Assembly (NCBI GenBank): GCA_002309195.1
Contig: DBWY01000004.1
Coordinates: 171,819-229,992, forward strand
Source of the DNA: Treponema sp. UBA1226
GTDB lineage: Bacteria > Spirochaetota > Spirochaetia > Treponematales > Treponemataceae
Direction: 5' to 3'
Length of the DNA stretch: 58,174 bases
The position numbers were made by a program, and so were the translations under genes. Positions 1 to 8,912 of this stretch are shown here, piece by piece; within the stretch, counting starts at the first letter, position 1, and each line of letters starts with the position of its first letter. Below the pieces are notes generated by a model. It saw nothing but the letters and a program-made list of their open reading frames with translations, was not told the DNA's origin and made no database searches.

Positions 1-476
1 TCCTGCTGAATAAAGTTGAGCAAGTGGGCCGGGTCTGTTCGGCGGATAAAGTCGAACGGGCGAACCTGAAGGCTCGATGTAAGACGGTTGATGATATCGA
101 TGGCCTTCTGACTTCCCAAAGATTTTTCGAGGAGTTCGCGCGCATAATCGATACCACCGGTCGTGATAAAGTTCTGAGCATTCATCAAATCCTGGAATTC
201 TTCGAGGACCTGATCTTTTATTTCTGCATCGACCGTTTCAAGTCTGGCAATTTCAAATGTTAATGTTTCTACTTCATCTTCGCGAAGGTGTTTCATGATT
301 TCTGATGAAACATCACTTCCTACAGAAACGAGGAAGATAGCTGCTTTCTGTCTTCCGGTAAGGCTCTTAAAATCCTTACCTTTTTTTGATGAAGGACTCG
401 AAGCAGGTTTTAATGTTCCCGGCTTTGGAACTGGCTTAGGATTACTTTTTGGTTTAGCCTGTGCTTCTTCTGCCAT
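1..476 (-). CDS. fliG: Flagellar motor switch protein FliG, N-terminal part (cut by window edge)
   Basis: FliG is the rotor switch protein that binds the MS-ring protein FliF and transmits torque from the stator. About 158 codons are visible; the middle and C-terminal torque domains lie outside the window. After a Lys/Pro/Ser-rich N-terminus comes the FliG N-domain signature LTGRQKAAIFLVSVG, followed by an acidic helix (HLREDEVETLTFEIARLE) and RPFDFIRRTDPAHLLNF near the window edge. The ATG at 476 is preceded by GGAGGA, which lies inside the last codons of fliF, so translation is probably coupled. Three bases separate it from the fliF stop. Identification is firm; which of the two spirochaetal FliG paralogues it is follows from operon position (the fliF-linked one, usually called FliG2). 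Confidence 0.93.
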   Translation of the reverse strand, partial: MAEEAQAKPKSNPKPVPKPGTLKPASSPSSKKGKDFKSLTGRQKAAIFLVSVGSDVSSEIMKHLREDEVETLTFEIARLETVDAEIKDQVLEEFQDLMNAQNFITTGGIDYARELLEKSLGSQKAIDIINRLTSSLQVRPFDFIRRTDPAHLLNFIQQ

Positions 477-479
477 ATA

Positions 480-2183
480 CTATTCCTCCATCAACCATGT
501 ACGTATGAGCATAGCAACATCTTCCGGATGTTCTTTTGCCATAGCAATGGCGTTTTCCTGAAGTTCTGCACGACGTCTTTCTTCGACAGACATCGTAACT
601 TCCATACCTTCGTTCTGTGCATCCTGAAGAGCCATGATACGAGCCATTTCCTGACGTCGTCTTTCCTCTTCTGCCTTGATGCGTTTGCGGCGTTCAATTT
701 CGCGGCTGATAAATCTGTAGAGAATGAATGCAACAAGTACAAGTGCAATACCAATCAATACGATGATTATAGTCATCTTTGTCTGGTTTGCTTTTCTTAT
801 TGCTTCGTTTTCTGCTTCAAATTCTTCTGTATGGTCAATTGCAACATTTCTTACTGTTACAGAATAACCTTTAGCCCTGTCATATCCGATAGCATCCTGT
901 ACAAGGTCTGCAATCTGTTCAAGTTCTTCTTTCGGAACCGGAATATAATTTCTTATGATGCATCCCTGATCATCAAACTTAAGGTTATGATTTTTGTCAT
1001 ATTCCTTTGTCCATGTTCCGTCAACGTTAACAGAAACGGTAACACGGTCGATTGTTGGATGAACAGTCTCTGTTATATTATCGGTATTTACTATGAAATT
1101 TTGAGTAGTCGCAGTTTCTGTCTGACGTCCGATTACGTTGCTGTCTTCTGCATAAACAGGAGGATTGTTTCCTTCTGGTCCGACAGGCCCCTGAGGATTA
1201 AATCCTGTTCCCTGCCATTCGCGTGTAACCGTGTTTGAAGAAATAGCAACAGACTCTTTGATTTCTGATTCATCATAAGGAGTATCAGGATCATTTGGTT
1301 TTAATACAAACGGACTGTAACGAACTGACTCAATTTTTTTCTCAGACATATTCATGTCGATTTTAATATTGATTTCAGGAATTCGTTTTTCACCTTTGAT
1401 GCTCTGCAACTGTTTTAAAATCTGAGCGCGGTAATAAACTTCCTGCTTCTGAATGAATCTCTGTTCTTTTTCGATACGAGAAAGACGCTCGAGTTCTTCA
1501 AGACCTGCATCATCGTTTAAAACATTTCCTTCTGAATCTGCAATAGTAAGGTCTTCTTTTTTAAGTCCGCTTACTGCAGTAAGAATTATTTTTTCAAGTC
1601 CCTTAATCTTTCTCTTATTAGTCGGCATGTCACTCATCGGGGTAAATGTAAGTATGACACTCGCGCTGATAGGATTCTGCTGAGACTTAAACACTTTATC
1701 TGGAGGGAGATCAAGTGTTACATCTGCTTTAACGATATCTTCGATTGCTTCTATGTGCTGTTCAAGAGCTTTCTTTATCGCGATACTTTTCTTAACATTC
1801 TGATCTGCATCTGTTGTTGACCAGCCTCTGTCAAAATATCCTGCAAAAGGATCAATGTTAGACGGAACAAGACCTTCTGTAATAAGAATGTCTTTCATTC
1901 GTCTTGCAGTTGCTTCATCCTTTACGCGAATAAAACCTGCGCTGTCAACATCTGCACTTACGTTTTCTTTATCAAGACGCGTAAGAATCTGAGCCTGTGC
2001 ATCGCCTGTCACAGGTGCGCTAAAGAGTTTAACAGTTGTAGGCTGAGACGAAAATCTGAATCCAAGCACGATCGCAACAACGACTGCAAGGACAACACCG
2101 ATAAGAATACCTTTTTGTAATATGGACCACTTCGCCCATTTTTCCTTTAAACTGGAAACGAGCTTTTTGAACCATTCGTTCAT
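480..2183 (-). CDS. fliF: Flagellar MS-ring protein FliF
   Basis: FliF builds the MS ring in the inner membrane, the base on which rotor and export gate assemble. The 567-residue product has the expected two-membrane-segment layout: one hydrophobic helix at about residues 22-45 (ILIGVVLAVVVAIVLGF), a long periplasmic ring-building region, and a second helix near residues 455-480 (TIIIVLIGIALVLVAFILY). The basic cytoplasmic tail ends in the FliG-binding peptide PEDVAMLIRTWLMEE. I chose the ATG at 2183 because GGGAGGGG sits 5 bases upstream; an in-frame start at 2216 would add 11 residues without a ribosome site. It is separated from fliE by a terminator and has its own promoter-like sequence, so it may begin a separate transcript with fliG. 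Confidence 0.95.
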   Translation of the reverse strand: MNEWFKKLVSSLKEKWAKWSILQKGILIGVVLAVVVAIVLGFRFSSQPTTVKLFSAPVTGDAQAQILTRLDKENVSADVDSAGFIRVKDEATARRMKDILITEGLVPSNIDPFAGYFDRGWSTTDADQNVKKSIAIKKALEQHIEAIEDIVKADVTLDLPPDKVFKSQQNPISASVILTFTPMSDMPTNKRKIKGLEKIILTAVSGLKKEDLTIADSEGNVLNDDAGLEELERLSRIEKEQRFIQKQEVYYRAQILKQLQSIKGEKRIPEINIKIDMNMSEKKIESVRYSPFVLKPNDPDTPYDESEIKESVAISSNTVTREWQGTGFNPQGPVGPEGNNPPVYAEDSNVIGRQTETATTQNFIVNTDNITETVHPTIDRVTVSVNVDGTWTKEYDKNHNLKFDDQGCIIRNYIPVPKEELEQIADLVQDAIGYDRAKGYSVTVRNVAIDHTEEFEAENEAIRKANQTKMTIIIVLIGIALVLVAFILYRFISREIERRKRIKAEEERRRQEMARIMALQDAQNEGMEVTMSVEERRRAELQENAIAMAKEHPEDVAMLIRTWLMEE

Positions 2184-2205
2184 CTGACCCCTCCCGTGAA
2201 CGAAT

Positions 2206-2243
2206 AATATAAACAAGTTTACTTATTTTGTTAAATTATACCA
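2206..2243 (-). promoter_or_regulatory. Candidate promoter for fliF
   Basis: On the minus strand the gap after the fliE terminator contains TGGTATAAT (2235-2243), a consensus extended -10 element, and slightly downstream TTAACA, 17 bases, TATATT (2234 down to 2206). Either would start a transcript just upstream of the strong fliF ribosome site. Seen by eye only; transcription start is not known. Confidence 0.5.
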
Positions 2244-2301
2244 TTAAAATCAAATTCTGAAAAGAGAAAAATTAAAATATTTTTCCTATAAAATGCATTT
2301 A

Positions 2302-2335
2302 AAATACAAAACCCCGCAGGCTTTTTTGCGGGGTT
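2302..2335 (-). terminator. Rho-independent terminator between fliE and fliF
   Basis: Read on the minus strand, AACCCCGC (2335-2328) and GCGGGGTT (2317-2310) form an 8-bp GC-rich stem around a 10-base loop, followed by a T-rich tract (TTTTGTATTTT). It lies 10 bases after the fliE stop and about 120 bases before fliF, so it would stop or attenuate transcription coming from flgB-flgC-fliE. Confidence 0.8.
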
Positions 2336-2345
2336 AATCTACAAA

Positions 2346-2681
2346 TTATCTTGTAGTCGTTATTTCATTCCAGCCGGTAACTACCCTGTCAATGACAGTT
2401 TTTGCAAGACTCAGTGACATCTGAGATTTTGCAAGCGCTCCGGTAATTTCATGAATCTGAACGCTGTCCGGATCTGTCATGGCTCTTTCTTCAAGGCGGC
2501 CAACTTCAAGCTGCTGGTCATTCATTTTAGAAACAGCTTCCATGAGAAAGTCACCGAAAGACTTTTTTGTCTTTTCTGCTTCTACATCGCTTATTGTATT
2601 TAAATTCCTCGTTACAGATACATAACCTGCATCCATAAACGGCTTATTAATCTGTGCTGAATTAAAACTATTTACCGTCAT
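2346..2681 (-). CDS. fliE: Flagellar hook-basal body protein FliE
   Basis: FliE is the small adaptor between the MS ring/export gate and the proximal rod. The 111-residue product has the family's length and typical C-terminal region: SFGDFLMEAVSKMNDQQ, then EITGALAKSQMSLSLAKTVIDRVV and a terminal EITTTR. I use the ATG at 2681, which has GGGGGA five bases upstream; a GTG four codons earlier would overlap that ribosome site. It follows flgC by 27 bases in the flgB-flgC-fliE block and is followed by a terminator. No signal peptide, as expected for a substrate of flagellar type III export. Confidence 0.93.
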   Translation of the reverse strand: MTVNSFNSAQINKPFMDAGYVSVTRNLNTISDVEAEKTKKSFGDFLMEAVSKMNDQQLEVGRLEERAMTDPDSVQIHEITGALAKSQMSLSLAKTVIDRVVTGWNEITTTR

Positions 2682-2708
2682 TTTTTCCCCCACTCAAACT
2701 TAACCCAT

Positions 2709-3164
2709 TTACCTGCCAATTTCAAGTGCTGCAGAGAACATTGATTTTGCACTTTCAATTACAGTTGTATTTGCTTCATAAGCGCGGCTTGACGCGATAA
2801 GGTCTACCATTTCGTTTACGATGTTTACGTTAGGATATTCAACATAACCTTTTTCAGGACCAGATTTGATTGCATCCGGATGATCAGGGTCATAGATTAA
2901 AGTTCCACGGCTTGTGTCCTTTACGATTTCTTTTACTTTTACACCTTTTCCCGGACCGTTATCAAGATTTTCAGGAAGATACGGTGTTCTGAATGTAGGC
3001 TTTTCTGCTACGGGAGCAAATATTACGCGTGATCTCTTATACGGACCACCATCCTGAGTGCGTGTTGTAGACGCATTTGCGATATTGTCAGAAATTACAT
3101 CACTTCTTAATCTTTCTGCTGCAAGTCCTGTTGATGCAATGTTAATACTGGTAAATAATCCCAT
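2709..3164 (-). CDS. flgC: Flagellar proximal rod protein FlgC
   Basis: FlgC is one of the proximal rod subunits of the flagellar basal body. The 151-residue protein has the N-terminal rod signature (INIASTGLAAERLRSDVISDNIANAST) and the C-terminal rod/hook signature (YPNVNIVNEMVDLIASSRAYEANTTVIES), both of which pair in the axial coiled-coil core. The length is slightly above the common 135-150. The ATG at 3164 is preceded by AAGGGGGAA. It lies 38 bases downstream of flgB in the same operon. Confidence 0.95.
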   Translation of the reverse strand: MGLFTSINIASTGLAAERLRSDVISDNIANASTTRTQDGGPYKRSRVIFAPVAEKPTFRTPYLPENLDNGPGKGVKVKEIVKDTSRGTLIYDPDHPDAIKSGPEKGYVEYPNVNIVNEMVDLIASSRAYEANTTVIESAKSMFSAALEIGR

Positions 3165-3202
3165 AGTTTATTCCCCCTTAAATGATTCCCACCTTACGAA
3201 TC

Positions 3203-3625
3203 TTATCTGATTGCAGCCATTGCTGTCTTTAACTGTGAAAACTCGTGGTTTTCGATAAGACAGAACATTTTGTACTGCATGTTTGTTTTAACAATGGTCA
3301 TAGCTTCTGTTTCTACGTTTACATTGTTACCGTTAGGCTTTTCTGTCGAAACATAGTCAACGACACGCTGCGGTTTAACAGTTCTGTAATCTATTACATT
3401 ATTTGATTTAAAATGTAATGGAGATGTAGTTTTAAGCTCAAATGCGTTTCTTGCCCTTTCTTCCGATTCAAAAGCCTTCTTAAGTTCACTCTCAAAGTGT
3501 ACTTCTGTACGCTTATAGTTTTCTACGCCGGCATTTGCAATGTTGTTTGCAGCAACATTCATCCTTAACGAAGAAACATCGAGAGCTCTGTTTAATAAAT
3601 CAATTGAACGTGTAAAAGAATTCAT
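3203..3625 (-). CDS. flgB: Flagellar basal-body rod protein FlgB
   Basis: FlgB is the innermost proximal rod subunit. The 140-residue protein shows the rod N-terminal helix (LDVSSLRMNVAANNIANAGVENYKR) and a C-terminal helix ending MQYKMFCLIENHEFSQLKTAMAAIR. The predicted ATG at 3625 has only a weak AAGG ribosome site. It is the first flagellar gene after hslU, with 114 bases between them, as in the flgB operon of Borrelia and the codY-flgB region of Bacillus (known order, from memory). Confidence 0.95.
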   Translation of the reverse strand: MNSFTRSIDLLNRALDVSSLRMNVAANNIANAGVENYKRTEVHFESELKKAFESEERARNAFELKTTSPLHFKSNNVIDYRTVKPQRVVDYVSTEKPNGNNVNVETEAMTIVKTNMQYKMFCLIENHEFSQLKTAMAAIR

Positions 3626-3696
3626 ACCTTAATTGTCGGATTCTTAAAAAAGTAGTTTAGCGTTTTTTTAAGATATCAAGGCTGAATTTACTCAAG

Positions 3697-3716
3697 ACCC
3701 GGCATAAAAACCGGGT
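3697..3716. other. Hairpin in the hslU-flgB gap
   Basis: ACCCGG and CCGGGT form a 6-bp inverted repeat around an 8-base loop. There is no T-tract on either side, so it is unlikely to be a rho-independent terminator; it could be a processing or stabilising stem in the mRNA. The rest of the 114-base gap (3626-3739) holds no convincing standard promoter. Confidence 0.4.
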
Positions 3717-3739
3717 ACCGGCACAAATGACGCAAAAAA

Positions 3740-5212
3740 CTAAAGGATATAGCGTGAAAGATCCTCGTTTCCAGCAACTTTTTCGACTTTCTGGTCGACA
3801 TAGGCTGCATCGATGGAAATAGTTTCTCCCTTGTGCTCGTCGGCTTCAAACGAAATCTCGTCTAAAACCTTTTCCATTATGGTATGGAGGCGGCGCGCAC
3901 CGATATTTTCGCTTTTAGAGTTTACTTCCTCTGCCATAGAGCTTATATGGTCAATCGCATCATCGGTAAAGTCAAGTTTTACACCTTCTGTTGCAAGAAG
4001 CGCCGTATACTGCTTTATAAGCGCGTTTTTAGGCTCCGTAAGGATGCGTTTAAAATCATCTTTGTTAAGAGAATCAAGTTCAACTCGAAGAGGAAAACGA
4101 CCCTGAAGTTCAGGAATAAGGTCGCTCGGCTTTGACATGCTGAACGCTCCGGCTGCGATAAAAAGAATGTGCTTTGTATCAACAACGCCCCACTTTGTAT
4201 TTACATGACAGCCTTCTACGATAGGAAGAATATCACGCTGAACGCCTTCGCGGCTTACATTTGGTCCGTGGCCTTCACCGTGAACCGCAATTTTATCGAT
4301 TTCGTCAATAAATATGATTCCCGACTGCTGGACACGCTCTCGCGCAATGTCAGCAGCTTTATCAGCATCAACCATGCTGTCTAGAACCTGTTCTGTTAAA
4401 ATCTTTCTTGCTTCTGCAACCGTCACAGTACGCTGCTTTTTTCTGGCTCCGTTCATCATTTCCTGGATATTCTGCATTGCACTTTCTATATCATCGATTG
4501 AACCGCCTGTCATTATGCTCATAGAACCTTTTGGCATTGAGCTTACAGTTATTTCTACCTCACGGTCTTCAAGTTTTCCTTCCCTGAGCATCGCACGAAA
4601 TTTTTCTCGTGTAGAACTCATGGATGCGGCTTCTATTTTTTCTTTTTCTTCGTCTTCAACTGATTTTTCCTGTTTCACTTCCGGCTTAAAACCAAAAATA
4701 TTTCCAAGAACATTCCCTTCTTTCTTTTTTTCGCTTCCGGGTAAAAGAAGGTCAAGGATTCTTTCTTCTACTTTATCCTTGCAGTTTTCACGAAGCTGTT
4801 CTTCCATTTCCTTTTTTACGTTGTTAAAGCCGACAGCCATGAGATCGCGTACCATAGATTCAACGTCGCGGCCTACATAACCTACTTCTGTATATTTAGT
4901 TGCTTCAACTTTTAAGAAAGGAGCGTTGCAGAGTTTTGCAAGGCGTCGTGCGATTTCTGTCTTTCCTACACCGGTAGGTCCTATCATAAGAATGTTTTTT
5001 GGAGTAACTTCTTCTTTCATGTCTTCAGAAAGCATGAGTCGTCTCGTTCTGTTTCTTAATGCAACGGCAACAGCCTTCTTTGCATTTTTCTGACCGATTA
5101 TATATGAATCAAGTTTTTCTACAATCTGGCGCGGAGTTAATGTCTCAGCTATATTAACCTGTGCAACTTCTTTTTTTTCTTCGTTCGGATTTACAAGTAC
5201 AAAATCGTTCAT
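3740..5212 (-). CDS. hslU: HslU, ATPase subunit of the HslVU protease
   Basis: HslU (ClpY) is the AAA+ unfoldase hexamer that feeds proteins into the HslV peptidase. The 490-residue product has the N-terminal LTPRQIVEKLDSYIIGQ motif, Walker A GPTGVGKT at residues 78-85, an I-domain of about 150 residues with a charged, probably flexible insert, Walker B (GIIFIDEIDKI) near residue 300, a sensor region (LQGRFPLRVEL) and the C-terminal peptide DLSRYIL that inserts into HslV. It is longer than the about 443-residue E. coli protein because of an N-terminal extension of some 20 residues and the I-domain. The ATG at 5212 follows AGAGGA; hslV ends 23 bases upstream. Confidence 0.97.
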   Translation of the reverse strand: MNDFVLVNPNEEKKEVAQVNIAETLTPRQIVEKLDSYIIGQKNAKKAVAVALRNRTRRLMLSEDMKEEVTPKNILMIGPTGVGKTEIARRLAKLCNAPFLKVEATKYTEVGYVGRDVESMVRDLMAVGFNNVKKEMEEQLRENCKDKVEERILDLLLPGSEKKKEGNVLGNIFGFKPEVKQEKSVEDEEKEKIEAASMSSTREKFRAMLREGKLEDREVEITVSSMPKGSMSIMTGGSIDDIESAMQNIQEMMNGARKKQRTVTVAEARKILTEQVLDSMVDADKAADIARERVQQSGIIFIDEIDKIAVHGEGHGPNVSREGVQRDILPIVEGCHVNTKWGVVDTKHILFIAAGAFSMSKPSDLIPELQGRFPLRVELDSLNKDDFKRILTEPKNALIKQYTALLATEGVKLDFTDDAIDHISSMAEEVNSKSENIGARRLHTIMEKVLDEISFEADEHKGETISIDAAYVDQKVEKVAGNEDLSRYIL

Positions 5213-5235
5213 TTTTATCCTCTGATATTTTTAAT

Positions 5236-5775
5236 TTATAGTTCTTCTACTACGATATTTGAATTTGTATAGATACAGATTTCGCCTGCAATTTTAAGAC
5301 TCTTTTCTGCAATTTCCTTTGCGCTTAAAGATGAACCGTCAAGATAAGCAAGAGCTGCAGAATATGCGTAGTTTCCGCCTGAACCGATTGCAAGAACGTC
5401 ATTTTCAGGTTCGATTACGTTACCGTCGCCGCTTATAAGAAGGATTTTTTCTTTATCTGCAACGATGAGCATTGCTTCAAGTTTCTGGAGTGAGCGTTCT
5501 GTCCTCCACTGCTTTGCAAGCTCAACTGCGCTCCTTGTAAGGTCCCCGTTATATTCCTTTACTTTGTCTTCAAATTTATCAAGAAGCGTAAAAGCATCTG
5601 CAACAGAACCGGCAAAGCCTGTAAGGATTTTACCGTCATATATTTTTCTTACCTTTCTTGCATTTCCCTTGCATACAGTGTTGCCGAGCGTTACCTGACC
5701 ATCACCGGCCATTGCAACTTTTCCGTCTTTTCTTACTGCAATAACAGTCGTGCTTCTTATTTTTGTCTTACTCAT
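5236..5775 (-). CDS. hslV: HslV, peptidase subunit of the HslVU protease
   Basis: HslV (ClpQ) is a proteasome-beta-like N-terminal-threonine peptidase. From the ATG at 5775 the protein has 179 residues, and eight residues precede STTV/TTVIAV, so removal of a short prepeptide would expose the catalytic Thr at position 9. The conserved [18 protein letters not shown] and GSGGNYA motifs are present. I chose 5775 because GGAGG sits five to six bases upstream; a longer in-frame start would add 14 residues of no known use. The start overlaps the last codons of xerC by 8 bases, indicating coupled translation. Partner of hslU immediately downstream. Confidence 0.96.
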   Translation of the reverse strand: MSKTKIRSTTVIAVRKDGKVAMAGDGQVTLGNTVCKGNARKVRKIYDGKILTGFAGSVADAFTLLDKFEDKVKEYNGDLTRSAVELAKQWRTERSLQKLEAMLIVADKEKILLISGDGNVIEPENDVLAIGSGGNYAYSAALAYLDGSSLSAKEIAEKSLKIAGEICIYTNSNIVVEEL

Positions 5776-6691
5776 TTTTTCCTCCATGCGGATGAGCTTT
5801 TCTGTAATCTTCTTCAATTTTTTTTCTTGTCACATGAGTATAACGCTGTGTAGTCGAAATACTTGCATGTCCCAAAAGAGCCTGAACTTTTCTGATATCA
5901 AGTCCCTCGTTAACCAGAGCCGTTGCAAATGCATGACGAAAATCATGAGGCGAAAAATGATGGTTTATTCCCTCGACGCTCGTATACTTTGATAAAATCC
6001 ATGCAACGCCACGGGTTGTAAGCACAGTACCATTTCTGTTTACAAAAATACTCTGCAGTTTTTTACCCGGAAACTTCTGCTTTAAAAATTCTTCCCTTTC
6101 AAGAAGATACAGTTTTAGAGCTTTAACTGCGTCTTCATCAAAAAAAACAATTCTGTCCTTATTGCCCTTACCGGTTATTCTTGCCCTCGTATAACCCGGC
6201 GCAAAATTCTTAAAGGTAAGCGAACACATTTCACTTACACGGCAGCCAGACGAATAAAGCATCTCAAAAAGAGCCCTGTCGCGTGCGGGCCATAAAAGCC
6301 CGGTATTTTCGGGGCTCGAACACACGCTGTACATTTCTTTCTGCGTAACGACCTGATGGTAAGGCTTATCCATCTTTACGGTCTTTAGTTTTAGAGCCGG
6401 ATTATCACTAATATAACCAAATTTCTTGCAATAGGCAAATAAGCCCCGCACGCTTGCAATAAAGCGGTTTATAGTGGCGCTTTTGCTTTTTAATTCTGAC
6501 ATACACGGAATGGCATACCTTATGTCGTTAAAAGTATATTCATCGGCATATTTTTGAGAGCCGCAGAACGACATGAATTTTTCGAGGTCGTTTCTGTAGG
6601 AATTTACCGTGTTGGAAGAATATCCCTTTATTGTCTCAAGATACAGCAGAAACTCCTCTACTGCATCAGAAATTAAAATTCTTTCGCCCAT
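5768..6691 (-). CDS. xerC: Tyrosine recombinase, XerC/CodV type
   Basis: A site-specific recombinase that, with a XerD partner, resolves chromosome dimers at dif. All catalytic residues are visible in the 307-residue protein: R151 (SSGCRVSEM), K175 (GKGNKDR), H249 and R252 (PHDFRHAF), H275 (LGHAS) and the nucleophile Y284 (TTQRYTH). The N-terminal SAM-like core-binding domain is complete. I call it XerC because it sits between topA and hslV, the place of codV in Bacillus; sequence comparison would be needed to separate XerC from XerD with certainty. A second Xer gene lies 5 kb upstream in the same run. No clear ribosome site; it starts 8 bases after topA. Confidence 0.85.
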   Translation of the reverse strand: MGERILISDAVEEFLLYLETIKGYSSNTVNSYRNDLEKFMSFCGSQKYADEYTFNDIRYAIPCMSELKSKSATINRFIASVRGLFAYCKKFGYISDNPALKLKTVKMDKPYHQVVTQKEMYSVCSSPENTGLLWPARDRALFEMLYSSGCRVSEMCSLTFKNFAPGYTRARITGKGNKDRIVFFDEDAVKALKLYLLEREEFLKQKFPGKKLQSIFVNRNGTVLTTRGVAWILSKYTSVEGINHHFSPHDFRHAFATALVNEGLDIRKVQALLGHASISTTQRYTHVTRKKIEEDYRKAHPHGGKNE

Positions 6692-6699
6692 CTAAAAAT

Positions 6700-8895
6700 C
6701 TATTTTTCTGCAGCTTCCTTTGCAAGACGCTCTGCTTCGTTTTCTTTTGCAAGAGCTTCTTTCTGCGCTTCTTCTACAGCTTCTGTTACAGAGTGCAGGT
6801 AATCGCAGTCCGGGTTGATACAAGATTTATATGAACCGTTTTTCTTGTCGTATTTTTCTACAAGGAACCAGCCGCATTTTGGACAATACTGATCAATCGG
6901 CTTAAAGTGCGAAATAAAATTACATGTCGGATAATTCGTACAACCGTAAAATTCTTTTCCACGTCCCTTTGTCTTTCTTGCAACGATTTCACCGTTACAG
7001 CCAGGCATAGGACATTTTGCAAGCGGAATTGACTTAGTATTGTGACATTCCGGGAAGCCCGAACATGCAAGGAAGAAACCGAATCGTCCGAGTTTTTTTA
7101 CCATCGGCTTTCCGCATTTGTCGCAGATTTTATCTGTCTGTTCATCAAGGAAGCCTTTTACACTTTCCTGTTTTTCCATTACATCATCTACGCGTGTCTT
7201 AAACGGTCCGTAGAAATCTGCAATCATATTGTTCCAGACAAGTTTATCCTGTTCTACACTATCAAGTTCATTTTCTACTTCTGCAGTAAATGCTTCGTTA
7301 ATTACATCAGGGAATGACTCTACTAAAATCTTGCAGATCATTCTTCCAAGCTGAGTCGGAACAAGCTGCTTGTTAACACGTGTTACATAGTAGCGGTCAA
7401 GAAGAACAGAAATAATCGGAGCATAAGTAGAAGGTCGTCCGATTCCCTTTTCTTCGAGCGTCTTTACGATGGATGCATCTGTAAAACGCGCTGGTCCCTG
7501 TGTAAAGTGCTGTTCAGGATAGAATTTAGAAGCAGAAAGCTCTTCGCCTTCTTTGAGAGAAGGAAGGTTTCCTGTCGAATCTTCTTTTGATGACAGAAGG
7601 TGAATTACATGATAAAAACCTTTGTCCACTATTTTACTTGCACTTACTCTAAATACAGCATCGCCGGCCTGAATCTCTACGCTTGTAGTACGAGTTTTCG
7701 CATTGTTCATCTGGCTTGATACAAAGCGTTCCCAGATGATTGTATAAAGGCGCAGCTGGTCACGTGTAAGATATTCTTTAACCGACTCAGGAGTATAAGT
7801 TACATAAGTCGGTCTGATACCTTCATGGGCATCCTGGGCACCTTTTCCGACAGCATACTGAATCTGTTCAGGTGGTAAATCTTCAGGATAGTTTTTAGAA
7901 ATCCAGTCACGAACTTCGTCCAAAGCAGTCTGCGAAATACGGACAGAGTCTGTACGCATGTAAGTAATAAGACCTACACGGCTTTCTCCGATATTAATAC
8001 CTTCATACAACTGCTGTGCAATCTGCATTGTCTTTCTCGAAGTAAAACCGAGCTTGTTTGCAGCAGACTGCTGTAATTTAGAAGTCGTAAAAGGTGCCTT
8101 AGGACGAACAACCTTATCTGTATACTTTATTGCAATTACCTTACAGTCTGCATTCTTTATTTCGTTTATGATGTCATTAACCTGGGTTTCGCTTTTAAGT
8201 ACAGGCTTTTCACCTTTGTAAGTGACCAGCTGCGCCGTAAAAGATGATTTTCCCTTTACGAAATCTGCATCAAGCGACCAGTATTCTTCTGGTAAAAAGT
8301 TTTCTACTTCTTCTTCGCGTTCACAGATAAGACGAAGTGCAACCGACTGAACACGACCTGCAGAAAGTCCATTCTTTACTTTACTCCACAAAAGCGGACT
8401 TAAGTTATAACCTACAAGGCGGTCAAGAACACGGCGCGCTTTCTGAGCGTTTACCTTTGACTCAATTATTTCACCAGGATTTTTAACAGCCTCTTTAATT
8501 GCAACAGGAGTAATTTCGTTAAATACAATTCGGCCGATTTTAGCTTCTGTCTTTCCTTCAAGAGCATTCTTTAAATGCCATGCGATAGCTTCTCCTTCGC
8601 GGTCATTATCGGATGCGAGAAGGACATTATCACTTTTCTTTGCATCTTTCTGAAGTTCCTTTAAAAGCTTTGCCTTTCCGCGGACTGTGATATACTCAGG
8701 CATAAAATTATTTTCTACGTCAATTGCAATTCTTGACTTAGGAAGGTCGATAAGGTGTCCCATCGAAGCCTTTACCGTATAACCCGGCCCAAGATATTTT
8801 TCTATAGTTTTTGCTTTCGCAGGAGACTCTACGATTACTAAAGTCTGATTTGCCTTTTTTTTAGATTTTGCTTTTTTCTCTGTTGCTTCAGCCAT
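6700..8895 (-). CDS. topA: DNA topoisomerase I
   Basis: TopA relaxes negative supercoils by passing a strand through a transient single-strand break. The 731-residue protein has an N-terminal TOPRIM domain (LVIVESPAKAKTIEKYLG; acidic SDNDREGEA near residues 95-103), the active-site tyrosine at about residue 312 in GLITYMRTDS, and three C-terminal Cys4 zinc-ribbon repeats (CDKCGKP...CSGFPEC, CPMPGC...CTNYPTC, CPKCG...CINPDC). The ATG at 8895 follows AAGGA. An upstream ATG at 8916 overlapping the dprA stop is possible but lacks a ribosome site. The charged Ala/Glu/Lys tail after the zinc ribbons looks like a flexible helix. Confidence 0.96.
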   Translation of the reverse strand: MAEATEKKAKSKKKANQTLVIVESPAKAKTIEKYLGPGYTVKASMGHLIDLPKSRIAIDVENNFMPEYITVRGKAKLLKELQKDAKKSDNVLLASDNDREGEAIAWHLKNALEGKTEAKIGRIVFNEITPVAIKEAVKNPGEIIESKVNAQKARRVLDRLVGYNLSPLLWSKVKNGLSAGRVQSVALRLICEREEEVENFLPEEYWSLDADFVKGKSSFTAQLVTYKGEKPVLKSETQVNDIINEIKNADCKVIAIKYTDKVVRPKAPFTTSKLQQSAANKLGFTSRKTMQIAQQLYEGINIGESRVGLITYMRTDSVRISQTALDEVRDWISKNYPEDLPPEQIQYAVGKGAQDAHEGIRPTYVTYTPESVKEYLTRDQLRLYTIIWERFVSSQMNNAKTRTTSVEIQAGDAVFRVSASKIVDKGFYHVIHLLSSKEDSTGNLPSLKEGEELSASKFYPEQHFTQGPARFTDASIVKTLEEKGIGRPSTYAPIISVLLDRYYVTRVNKQLVPTQLGRMICKILVESFPDVINEAFTAEVENELDSVEQDKLVWNNMIADFYGPFKTRVDDVMEKQESVKGFLDEQTDKICDKCGKPMVKKLGRFGFFLACSGFPECHNTKSIPLAKCPMPGCNGEIVARKTKGRGKEFYGCTNYPTCNFISHFKPIDQYCPKCGWFLVEKYDKKNGSYKSCINPDCDYLHSVTEAVEEAQKEALAKENEAERLAKEAAEK

Positions 8896-8912
8896 AAAAT
8901 CCTTCTTTAAGC

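Noticed and set aside
528..1238. A 236-codon plus-strand open frame opposite fliF
   Set aside because: Cys/Phe/Ser-rich translation typical of antisense frames; fliF on the minus strand is unambiguous.
3626..3655. A sigma-28-like sequence (TAAA, 15 bases, TCCGACAA) on the minus strand just before flgB
   Set aside because: It would start transcription at or inside the flgB start codon, and early rod genes are not normally sigma-28 dependent. Likely chance in AT-rich DNA.
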